A stretch of DNA of 18,232 nucleotides from Hepatocystis sp. ex Piliocolobus tephrosceles (lineage: Eukaryota > Apicomplexa > Aconoidasida > Haemosporida > Plasmodiidae), in contig CABPSV020000359.1 of NCBI GenBank assembly GCA_902459845.2, forward strand, positions 1 to 18,232, given 5' to 3'. Position 1 is the first letter of the stretch. The number at the start of each line of letters is the position of its first letter. The notes under the pieces are model-generated. The model had not been told where the DNA came from and searched no databases. It worked only from the letters and a program-made list of their open reading frames with translations. Positions 9,981 through 18,232 of the stretch are shown one piece after another. The translations under genes were made by a program, and so were the position numbers.

Positions 9981-10210
9981 TACTTATTATTATTTTCTAC
10001 TTATTATTATTTTCTACTTATTATTATTTTCTACTTATTATTATTTTCTACTTATTATTATTTTCTGTTTATTATTATTTTCTGCTTATTACTATTTTCT
10101 GCTTATTATTATTTTCTGTTTATTATTATTTTCTGCTTATTATTATTTTCTGCTTATTATTATTTTCTGTTTATTATTATTTTCTGCTTATTACTATTTT
10201 CTGCTTATTA
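9981..10210 (+). repeat. 17-bp array with a 51-bp higher-order pattern
   Basis: Thirteen full units of 'tacttattattattttc' type plus a partial one. The first five units start 'tac'. From unit six the starts run tgt, tgc, tgc, tgt, tgc, tgc, tgt, tgc, and two of the tgc units share a 'ttactat' variant. So the second half repeats as blocks of three units. Confidence 0.88.
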
Positions 10211-10426
10211 TGAATATTTTTAGACTTGTCCAAAAAAATATATGCACCGATTTTGTAATTATATTATGACATAAATAATTAATGTATGGCGGAAACGTGC
10301 TAAGTGAAAATAAAAAAAAAAAATAAATAAAATAAAATGGTTATTTTGACCATTTTTTTTTGACATAATTTGAAAGTTTTGTGCGTCCATACATATTGTA
10401 CATACATAACAGCAAGAATATGTAAT

Positions 10427-10462
<36 letters not shown>

Positions 10463-10580
10463 TAAACACAATATTACGCATATGTCACAGTTGGTTCTGG
10501 CAAAAAGAAACAAAAAGAAATCATCATCGTTAATTTACGACGTTTTCCTTTTGAGTACTAAATATTTGTAAAAAAAAAAA

Positions 10581-10645
10581 GAAAGGGGTAAAATAAAGAA
10601 AGGGGTAAAAAAAAGAAAGGGGTAATATAAAGAAAGGGATAAAAT
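10581..10645 (+). repeat. Purine-rich 17-bp array ('gaaaggggtaaaataaa')
   Basis: Four imperfect copies of a purine-rich unit with a G3-4 core. It is one of few G-rich stretches on the + strand of this gap and forms a strand-asymmetric purine tract of about 65 bases. Confidence 0.8.
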
Positions 10646-10701
10646 TTGTTGATGCGTTTTATGCCCACATCGTGTTTTGCATTGTTTTACGTGTTTTGTT
10701 A

Positions 10702-10790
10702 TGTTTTATGTGTTTTTCTATGCTTTACGTGTTTTTCTATGCTTTACGTGTTTTTCTATGCTTTACGTGTTTTTCTATGCTTTACGTGTT
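10702..10790 (+). repeat. 19-bp array ('tgctttacgtgtttttcta')
   Basis: Four close copies preceded by one diverged copy ('tgttttatgtgtttttcta'). The array ends in a T run at about 10788-10803. The open frame through it encodes only Phe/Leu/Cys-rich repeats. Confidence 0.88.
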
Positions 10791-11164
10791 TTTTTTTTTT
10801 TTTATTAAAAATTTTCCCAAATTGTATAACAATTTAAGATAAAAAAAAATTAAAAAAAAAAAAAAAAAAGTTACTCGCATTATTAACACATGCAAACAAA
10901 TTTAATTACCTACATATTAAACATATGGAAACGTGTGTGTGTGTGTTTTTTTTTTCCGCATTTAACAAAGTATTATTTTGCATAAATTGTGAATATATTT
11001 AAATTATTGTCACTTTAAAAACGTTTCACGCACGTTCAGTTCAAAAAGAAATAGTTATATATATACAAGTTGAAGAAAAAAGGATAAGGGATGTATTGAG
11101 GACGTACGAAAGCAATAGGATTCGTCAAAATTTGTAATTATAAACGCGCGTAAACAATAGCATT

Positions 11165-11255
11165 CATATCTGCATATATATCAACAAATGTATCTGCATA
11201 TATTATCAGCAAATGTATCTGCATATATTATCAGCAAATATATCTGCATATATAT
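11165..11255 (+). repeat. 25-bp array ('aaatgtatctgcatatatta' plus 'tcagc')
   Basis: About 3.5 imperfect copies about 240-330 bases upstream of the CAP-H start codon, running into an AT-dinucleotide stretch (11250-11277). Confidence 0.8.
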
Positions 11256-11492
11256 ACATATATATATATATATATATTTTTTAAACAAGCGAAACGAACG
11301 CATATTTTGTAAAAACGGATATAGCCGAGCAGGCTTTCACTTGTTCATACTTCAAACATATTATATACATACAAAAAAAAAAAAAAAAAAAATAGATATA
11401 GATACATTTAAAGGCGTGTACAGTAACGCATGTGAATAAATAATAACACATTGACAAAAAAAAAAAAAATAATAATAACACATAGGAGAAAA

Positions 11493-14400
11493 ATGAAAAG
11501 ACTCGGAGTGAACACAGACGTAGGTATGAACTTAAACAATCCAAATAATAACATTTTGAAGAAGCATATAGAAGTTAGTAAAAATATAAGAAGACTTAGT
11601 TTTTTGAATAAAAATAATGAAGATAATAATAATGTTAGTAGCGAAAATAAAGGTAACAAAGTAAAAATAAAAGAAATAAATGACGTGTTTAAAAATTGTA
11701 TGACAGCATTATCCCATAATAAAGTATGTACGAGAAATGCATTTGACATTAGAATAATTGAACATTTAGAGGATTTAGTTAATCTAAATGATGAGGAAAT
11801 AAATGAAGAATTAAATAAAGAATTAGTAGAAAGTGGTGAAGTTAATTTATCATTTACTAGAGCATCAAAAGCTATAGAAGGTGCTACAAAAGTATATGGA
11901 TATAGAGTTGAAGCAATATATGATCAAACATATAATTTTATATCTAATATGAATATAGTAAAACAAAGTGAAATACAAGAAGAAGTAATAGATGATGATA
12001 AAATAAATGGAACAAGTGAATTAACAACTAAAAGAATGAAAAAAAGAAAATTAGAAATTTTTCAAGAATCATCAACATTAGCAAAACCATCTGACATCAC
12101 AATGGATAATTTAGTTGTATCAAATATATCTGTTGATACATTTTTTTTAAAATTAAATGCTACTTATGATCATAGCATGTGTCAAAATTATTTGTTAAGT
12201 AACTTAGTTTTAAATAATGATTTATCAATACAATTTGATGGGGATATAGATGTATGTGAGTATATAATGAAAAAGAAAAATGAAGAAAAGATAAAGGATG
12301 GTAATGTTAATACTTGTGTGGAGGGTGATACTACTGTTAATGTTGATTTGGGAAGTAAAAAACGTAAATCCCGTCGTGCAAGTGTTCTAAATAATCACAT
12401 AAATAAAGTTCAGTATGATAATGAAGATAATGACGATATGATTCTAACCGAACGTTATAAAGAACAGATATATTTAAATACAGATGTATTGAAAGATATA
12501 CTAAAAATTGATAGTGAAAATAGTAACGAAAGTTTAAATAATTTAAATATATGTCCTGAATTAAATTATTTCAAAGAAGAAGTAGATAAATATAGATTAA
12601 AAAAAAGTGATTCTAAGAGTTATGATGAAATAGATGATAGTAATTATGATTTTAATTTGAATGGTGATGAAGGACAACAGTCACATAGGAGCATAAAAAA
12701 AATGAATAATTCATCTGAATATGAAAATAAAAAAGATTTAAATTTAGGTGATAGTGGTATGTTATCTATAGATATGATGAATGAATTAGAAGATAATAAT
12801 AGTACAATAAAATGGTCAGATAAGAAAACTTTAAATAGTAGTATGGGCCATAGTATGGGTCATGGTGATAATTATGCAGGTAACTCTGGTAATACAAGTT
12901 TTGGGAATAATTTAGGTATAGATTACAATCGAATAGAAGATTTGAATATAGAGAATGTAATGCAAGAGTCTATGGCATTTGATATGATGAATTTAAATGA
13001 TTCTTTTGGAAATAATATAAATATGTCACAAAATACTTTTGCATTAAATGAACAACATAATAATTCTTCATCAAAATATCATTTACCTGAATTAATAAAA
13101 AGTCAGGAAAATAATTTTAGTTTGTTAAATCATTCATTATCTGGTAATTTTCATTTGGGTAATCATCCTATGGTGTCACCTAAAAGTCAATCCAGTCAAT
13201 TACAAGGTCTGAATTCACAACTTAGTGGAATAACAAAAAATAGTATGATATCTATTATACCTGACGATGATGTGTTATGGGATCGTAATATTCTTACATT
13301 TGAAAATCGAATTAATGCATTAGATGCTCCAAATAATAATATTAAATTTAATTATCATTATTATAATCCTAGTAAATTAATGGCACATAGTAATTTACGT
13401 AGTTTATTTATGGATTTAGGTAAACCTAACATTGAAAAAAATAAGCAATCACTTGTTAATAATATTTTGTTACAAAAAAAGTTAAAAACATCTTTTCAAG
13501 TAACAGATATAGATTTTGAAAATTTATATGTCGAAATAAATGATGTAGAATTATCTAGTTACGATTTATGGAAAAAAGAAAAAAAAAAATATATATCTAA
13601 TGCTTTATTTTCGATTGATCATACTTCTTACATTTTTGAAACAAAAGATAATTGTATTCGTTGTATTAATACAGTTGTTGATAAAATAATGAAATTTACA
13701 AAGACAGTAGTTACAGATTCACAAAGAAATAGATTTCATGAAAATAGTACCAATGCTATGACTAATCAATATGATAATACAGATGTACATTTAAATGTAG
13801 TACTAAATGATATTAATAATGATTTTATTGGGAACGATTTGGATATGACACAACTTGGAGAAAATAAAAATGGTACTAGTATGTATGCAGAAAATATGGA
13901 TGATATGCAAGACATTGAATTACAGGGTGATTTTAATGATGCGATAGATAAATATTATAATATGGATTTTGAGGATGTTTGGGAAAATGATAATAAAAAA
14001 GATTTATCAAAAGAAGAAAGTAATAAAATTGAACATAGTGCTATGCTTCAGTTGCAAAAAAGTGGTTCACGTTCTAATTCAATGGCACATGCGAATTTTG
14101 AAAGTTTATCTAAATTTGTCGATGTGTCAAAGGTAAAAAAGATACTTTGTGATGTGGTTAAGCCGGATGAAAATGATTCTCAAAACAGTTCAGATCAGAA
14201 AGACGAGTGTATGCGAAATGGCCAGGTGGGCGTTTTTGTACCTTTTTTTTTTCCGCGTTTATGGGTGTGTATGGGGTGTGTGTTACATGACTAATTCGTG
14301 AATGATTGTTTTATATGTAATGCTAAATTTTTTGCTTTTTTTTTTTTTGTCCCTCTCTCCATTTCGTTCGATATATGTTTTTCGATATATGTTTTTCGAT

Positions 14401-15191
14401 ATATTTTTTTCGATATATTTTTTTCGATATATTCTTTTCGATATATTCTTTTCGATATAAGTTTTTCGATATATTTTTTTCGATATATTTTTTTCGATAT
14501 AAGTTTTTCGATATATTTTTTTCGGTATATTCTTTTCGATATATTTTTTTCGATATATTTTTTTCGATATAAGTTTTTCGATATAAGTTTTTCGATATAA
14601 GTTTTTCGATATAAGTTTTTCGATATATTTTTTTCGGTATATTTTTTTCGATATATTTTTTTCGGTATATTTTTTTCGATATATTTTTTTCGATAAATGT
14701 TTTTCGATATAAGTTTTTCGATATATTTTTTTCGATATATTTTTTTCGATATATTTTTTTCGATAAATGTTTTTCGATAAATGTTTTTCGATATTTTTTA
14801 TTTTTTTTTACAGATTGTTCCTTACGAAGGAGAAAAAACTACTACCTTTGTGGATATTTTAGAGAAAGTAATATTATGCATAGACGTATGGTCAATTGTT
14901 AGCAGATTGTATTTGAATAGGATCGAACGAGATCGTTTATACATTACAATAACAGCAGCAGTAACATCTACGTGTACACATATATATATATATATATATA
15001 TATGTGTATATATGTATATGTATGTATGTATATGTATGTATATATTTTTACGTTTTTTTTTTACATTTAGACAAAGCAAAAATTAAGCGCACCAGAAGTA
15101 AAAGGCCTATCAGTACATATGCTTTTTGTTTGTTTACTATACACATGCAATGATCAAGGTAATGCTTCCTAAACATGTAGTGAACTATGTA

Positions 15192-15225
<34 letters not shown>

Positions 15226-15531
15226 TGACAATGCGAATGTGTATCCGCTAATGTGTTCTGTTAAAAACTTCAGCTTTATAATATATTACCATTATTATTT
15301 TAATTTTTTTAAAAAAAATGACATTAAAGTTATGATTACATATGACACATTGAAAAATACTGTTTTAATGCGTACGGTATTATGTACCTTGTTTTTTTTT
15401 TTTTTTTTTTTTGCACTTTTATAGAACTACTTTTAGAGAAGATACCAAATGATGAAAATTTCTATATTCGCTATGGCTTACCCCTAGAGTGCCACATAAA
15501 AAATGATGATACTTTGATGTTAACGAATTGA
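11493..15531 (+). CDS. CAPH: Condensin complex subunit 2 (CAP-H/Barren kleisin), four exons
   Basis: Exons 11493-14225, 14814-14867, 15071-15158 and 15425-15531 give 993 residues. CAP-H is the kleisin that bridges SMC2 and SMC4 and recruits HEAT subunits in condensin. Seen: an N-terminal Barren-type region (about 60-155) with 'KAIEGATKVYGYRVEAIYDQ', matching the human 'TKIYAVRVDAVH' helix that contacts the SMC2 neck; a second conserved block (about 192-250, 'SVDTFFLKLNATYD'); a basic NLS-like 'KKRKSRRA' (289-296); a long Asn-rich acidic middle; and 'DDDVLWDRN' near 590. The C-terminal winged-helix segment 'LSAPEVKGLSVHMLFVCLLY', spread over the last three exons, is the SMC4-head-binding part. 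All three joins keep phase (0, 0, 1). The start is the ATG at 11493; the frame upstream lacks ATG. Without splicing, the frame would stop at 14292 and lose the winged helix. Exon 2 (54 bases) is the least certain. Confidence 0.9.
14226..14813 (+). other. CAP-H intron 1, mostly satellite
   Basis: This is 588 bases, donor 'CAG|GTGGGC', acceptor 'ttttacag|ATTGTT', phase 0. About three quarters of it is a 14-bp tandem array. Joining across it restores a kleisin C-terminus. Confidence 0.82.
14369..14799 (+). repeat. 14-bp 'cgatatattttttt' array, 30 units, inside CAP-H intron 1
   Basis: Unit starts 'cgatat' recur at a strict 14-base spacing from 14369 to 14789, exactly 30 units plus a partial one. 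Variant tails are 'attttttt', 'attctttt', 'aagttttt', 'atgttttt', and a few units carry 'cggtat' or 'cgataaatg'. The different variants are interspersed, not sorted. The unit has no stop in some frames, which creates false open frames (Phe-Arg-Tyr-Ile, Phe-Asp-Ile). Confidence 0.93.
14868..15070 (+). other. CAP-H intron 2
   Basis: This is 203 bases, donor 'AAA|GTAATA', acceptor 'tttacatttag|ACAAAG', phase 0. It holds a TA/TATG dinucleotide tract (about 14980-15045). Confidence 0.78.
15159..15424 (+). other. CAP-H intron 3
   Basis: This is 266 bases, donor 'CAAG|GTAATG', acceptor 'tgcacttttatag|AACTAC', phase 1, with an AT run near 15197-15222 and a T run before the acceptor. Splicing joins 'CNDQ' to 'ELLLEKIP' and reaches a natural stop at 15531. 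Confidence 0.82.
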
Positions 15532-16119
15532 AACGATTTATGTTATTTTTATGTTACATCTTTCATTTTTTTTTTTATTTTGTACTTGCATTTGTATTTA
15601 AACAATTAAAATATTTTGTTAAGTTGAAAAAAAAAAAATAGACTAAGGGCAAAAAAAAAAAAAAAAAAGTCGATTAAAAACTGTTTTTGAATGGTTAAAA
15701 TTGGTAAAATATATAAAATGAGAAAGTGCTTATACTTATGTGTATAAATCGACACGTGTTGCTCATATGATTCACTTGGGATCATTCACTTGGTTTGATT
15801 CACTTTAGGTATGTATAAATATATATACAAGAATACATATTGTACATAATCAATTTTTAAAATGTTTAAAAAAATAATTGACAATGTTAATAAGAATTTA
15901 AAACAAGTAAAAATGCTTATGAAATGAATGGGTTTTAGGAGAAACGGAAAAAAATTAAAATTTATACATTTGCCAAAAATGTTTTATTTGCATTTACATA
16001 TGTACATATTTATATATACATATTTATATGCGGATGTGCTTATGAAAAAACGGGTTGGTTGATAAGCAAACCCTGAATCAATGATACATTATTTAAACAT
16101 TTTATATAAAAGTGGAAAA
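15532..16119. other. Convergent 3' region between CAP-H and PSF3
   Basis: A stretch of 588 A+T-rich bases separates the stop codons of two genes that face each other. It holds two short A runs (15629-15640, 15650-15668) and three short 'attcactt' echoes near 15769-15806. No open frame or RNA gene is seen. It must contain the 3' ends of both transcripts. Confidence 0.6.
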
Positions 16120-17512
16120 TTATACATCGAATTCAAAAAAGTTAAAAATTTCTCTAATTGATGTAGCTTTTTCTTTATCTTTTTCTGATCCTAATGAAAA
16201 TGCATTAAACACTAAAAAAAGAGAAGAGAAAAAAAAACAAAAAATAAAAAAGGGGAAAGGGGGGCAGATAAATAAATTGAAGTCGGTATAGAAAATAAAA
16301 TATAATATACATAATAAACAAAATAAAAAAATTGAACAAAATAAAAAAATTGAACAAAATAAAAAAAATAAAAAAAATAAACAAAATAAAAAAAATAAAC
16401 AAAATAAAAAAAATAAACAAAATAAAAAAAATGATAATGACTTTTTTAATACATCATCGTTATGTATGTGTGTCTATACATATGCGTTTATATACATTAA
16501 TATATATATTTTTTTTTAATACTTTTTCTTTCCATATATGTCATTCCTTCTAAATATGTTTGATCAACTTGGTCACTGTGCTTGATTAAATGAATTCGTC
16601 TCCTCGTTTCTGCTATGTTTAACAGTTCTTCCAATTTTTCAACAGGCCATTCGTTTTCTGGCAATCTGAAATAATTTACATGCAAAAATTTGTGGCATAT
16701 ATATAAGCTCTTTAAAAAATAGTTTTAGTTCATAAACTTATCATTGTATGTATTTATTTTTTTGTAGAAATAAGAAAAACTATTTATAACGTAATAAAAG
16801 TGTTCATTCAAAAAATATATGCATTGTGTTAATGGTTTTTTTTTTTTTTTTTTTTAACATTTCGCATAAATCGTTTCCTAATTCAAAATAAAGATGAGTT
16901 AAACTTCCAACAGACGCTGCAGTGGAATCAGCTAAGAGTGCTCCTGCCATTTCATAAAACTCGGGAAATTTTATTTTTACTAAACTGTTTTTGTATAACC
17001 TTTTTGCATAAAAATATTCAAGTGATACTTCATCGGTTTCATTTATCTTTAAGAAAAGCATGTACATGTATATATATGTGTATATATGCATGTGCAAAAT
17101 TTTGAATTAGAAGCTTTTTCTACTGCTACATTTGAAACTTTTTTTTGCTATTTTTTGCTATTTTTTTGTTGTACTTCATCCTGTCTGTGTCCATTTTTAT
17201 GTTCCTCCATAGCACGACAGCTTAAGAACGACATACCAGGTAAGACGCAAAGAGGAATGCATGGTACCTTCTAAAACATTTAATTTTAAATTGGTACTCC
17301 AATATGTAAGCGTGCAAAGAAAAGTAAATATATACATATAAATACATGTATATGTATATATATATAAATATAAGCTATATCATTTTTTTTAACACCGCGT
17401 TAGCATTTATTATTCTAACCACAAAGTCCAAGTGTTCAAAAGGCTCATCATCTAAATAAATTAAGTTTTTTAGTTCCTCTAATTTTTCACTTAAAACAAA
17501 TTCCTCCTCCAT
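16120..17512 (-). CDS. PSF3: DNA replication complex GINS subunit PSF3, five exons
   Basis: Minus-strand exons 17512-17394, 17270-17237, 17046-16859, 16665-16523 and 16211-16120 give 191 residues; every join keeps phase (2, 0, 2, 1). GINS (SLD5, PSF1-3) joins CDC45 and MCM2-7 to make the replicative CMG helicase. Family evidence, by eye: 'NLIYLDDEPF' (residues 16-25) resembles the human PSF3 'NFLSLDDIL' start; 'LEYFYAKRLYKNSLVKIKFP' followed by 'EFY' resembles 'ELPLWLAKGLFDNKRRILSV' followed by 'ELPKIY'; 'LTHLYFELGNDL' (100-111) resembles 'MGPHFYGFGSQL'; 'RRRI' and 'LEGMTYMERKMF' (152-163) resemble the C-terminal 'ARLDEMERGLF' helix. Length fits yeast PSF3 (194). Exon 2 is only 34 bases and rests on a 'CTG|GTATGT' donor. 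Two donors are the unusual 'GTTAAA'. Family similarity is weak residue by residue, so the assignment is good but not certain. Confidence 0.78.
16212..16522 (-). other. PSF3 intron 4, with 18-bp A-rich array
   Basis: Minus-strand donor 'AAAA|GTATTA', acceptor 'tttttttag|TGTTTAATG', 311 bases, phase 1. The + strand at about 16316-16430 shows 'aaacaaaataaaaaaaat' units (about six, some shortened, the first two with 'ttgaac'). Read from the gene this is a T-rich tract upstream of the acceptor. Confidence 0.78.
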
Positions 17513-17621
17513 TTTGGAAAAAAAAAAATAATATGTAAATCTATATATACATATATATGGATTGAAATGTGTCACATATCATTTATATGTAATCTTTTTT
17601 TTTTTTTTTTTCAATTCCTAC

Positions 17622-17873
17622 TTTTTTATGTTCTTTTTTATGTTCTTTTTTATGTTCTTTTTTATGTTCTTTTTTATGTTCTTTTTTATGTTCTTTTTTA
17701 TGTTCTTTTTTATGTTCTTTTTTATGTTCTTTTTTATGTTCTTTTTTATGTTCTTTTTTATGTTCTTTTTTATGTTCTTTTTTATGTTCTTTTTTATGTT
17801 CTTTTTTATGTTCTTTTTTATGTTCTTTTTTATGCTCTTTTTTATGCTCTTTTTTATGCTCTTTTTTATGTTC
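17622..17873 (+). repeat. Perfect-period 12-bp array 'ttttttatgttc', 21 units
   Basis: Twenty-one contiguous units of exactly 12 bases. Eighteen are identical, and three consecutive units near the right end carry 'atgctc'. Flanking T runs suggest growth from a poly-T tract. It lies 110-360 bases upstream of the PSF3 start codon. On the PSF3 sense strand the unit reads 'gaacataaaaaa'. Confidence 0.95.
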
Positions 17874-18158
17874 TTTTTTTTTTTTTTTTTAGAGACTTAA
17901 AAAAATACTCCTTTAAAAAAAAATTATAATTTCTTTTAATTAAAAAGACATTTAAAATATATATATCTACATGTTTGATATTAAACATTTTTTTTTTTTT
18001 TTTTTTCACTTTTTTATTCTTATGTTATGTTATTTTGTTTTAATTATTTGTTTATTTATGTTTATCTTATTTCATTCTAATGAATTTTTGCACATTGCGA
18101 TTATTGTTGTGATTATTATTTTATTTATATTTATTTCTTTTTTTTTTTATCCTCCATT

Positions 18159-18232
18159 CTTAAACTTTTAATAAGCACCTTAAACTTTTAATAAGCACCT
18201 TAAACTTTTAATAAGCACCTTAAACTTTTAAT
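18159..18232 (+). repeat. 20-bp array 'cttaaacttttaataagcac', cut by window end
   Basis: Three full identical units and most of a fourth, ending at the last base of the window, so the true length is unknown. The unit contains a near-palindromic 'cttaaacttttaataag' core. Confidence 0.9.

Larger units (their letters stand above)
8714..11492. other. 2.8-kb repeat-rich gap between DNA ligase and CAP-H
   Basis: No gene is supported on either strand. It starts with a 12-bp array directly behind the ligase stop. After unique A+T-rich DNA (9240-9975) come a 17-bp array (9981-10210), a purine-rich array (10581-10645), a 19-bp array (10702-10790) and a 25-bp array (11165-11255). A G+C-richer patch at 11283-11360, 130-210 bases before the CAP-H start, has no convincing frame and may be 5' UTR. 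Confidence 0.65.
17513..18232. other. Upstream region of PSF3, repeat-rich, no gene seen
   Basis: This contains the presumed promoter and 5' UTR of PSF3 (transcribed leftwards from here). It holds the 12-bp array (17622-17873), T runs at 17594-17611, 17873-17890 and 17990-18006, and the 20-bp array cut by the window end. Open frames are Met-Phe-Phe-Phe repeats or T-run artefacts. Confidence 0.6.

Noticed and set aside
9951..10223. 90-codon Tyr/Phe/Leu/Ile open frame
   Set aside because: It is produced by the 17-bp array and has no non-repeat protein sequence.
11451..11492. Upstream extension of the CAP-H frame by 14 codons
   Set aside because: It would start at TTG, not ATG, and is mostly poly-Lys from an A run; ATG at 11493 is the first real start.
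14298..14600. Open frames rich in Phe-Arg-Tyr-Ile and Phe-Asp-Ile
   Set aside because: They lie inside the CAP-H intron satellite, with a 14-base period that changes frame every unit.
16120..17512. COP9 subunit 8 / PCI-family identity for the minus-strand gene
   Set aside because: Only the helical 'YHAFLFASYL' piece looked similar; the PSF3 comparison explains conserved spots along the whole protein.
17562..17929. Met-Phe-Phe-Phe repeat open frames of 112-120 codons
   Set aside because: This is the direct reading of a 12-base non-coding array plus poly-T; both frames are equally open.

Overview
The window is a stretch of nuclear chromosome from a malaria parasite (Plasmodium). The evidence is extreme A+T richness, very long poly-A and poly-T runs, asparagine- and lysine-rich coding sequence with A/T-ending codons, short GT-AG introns with T-rich acceptors, and the identity of the genes. 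Non-coding DNA is unusually full of T-rich minisatellites, and coding G+C looks a little higher than I would expect for P. falciparum. This suggests a non-falciparum species (P. malariae- or P. ovale-like), but I cannot fix the species by eye.

Layout, left to right: (1) a two-exon CorA/MRS2-type magnesium transporter (615-2912, +), with an intron one residue before the GMN pore motif that carries a G+C-richer 26-bp minisatellite; (2) a 2.4-kb non-coding gap with one convincing but incomplete minus-strand exon that starts like a LYR-motif mitochondrial protein (4121-4217); (3) ATP-dependent DNA ligase I (5337-8713, +), for which I propose a separate 5' exon encoding a signal-peptide-like leader; (4) a 2.8-kb gap made largely of tandem repeats; (5) the condensin kleisin subunit CAP-H (11493-15531, +), four exons, its first intron mostly thirty copies of a 14-bp repeat; (6) a convergent five-exon minus-strand gene (17512-16120) that reconstructs to 191 residues and reads as GINS subunit PSF3; (7) the upstream region of PSF3, with a perfect-period 12-bp array (21 units) and a 20-bp array cut by the window edge.

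Three of the four main genes act on replicating or segregating DNA: GINS is part of the CMG helicase, ligase I seals Okazaki fragments, and CAP-H closes the condensin ring. The fourth is a membrane Mg2+ transporter. I saw no rRNA, tRNA, CRISPR or mobile element. Many long open frames here are only repeats read as protein (runs of Phe, Cys-Ile-Leu-Phe, Met-Phe-Phe-Phe, Phe-Arg-Tyr-Ile) and are not annotated as genes.

The results most worth checking are the hidden leader exon of DNA ligase I, which implies organelle plus nuclear forms of the ligase, the PSF3 gene model, and the LYR-like exon.
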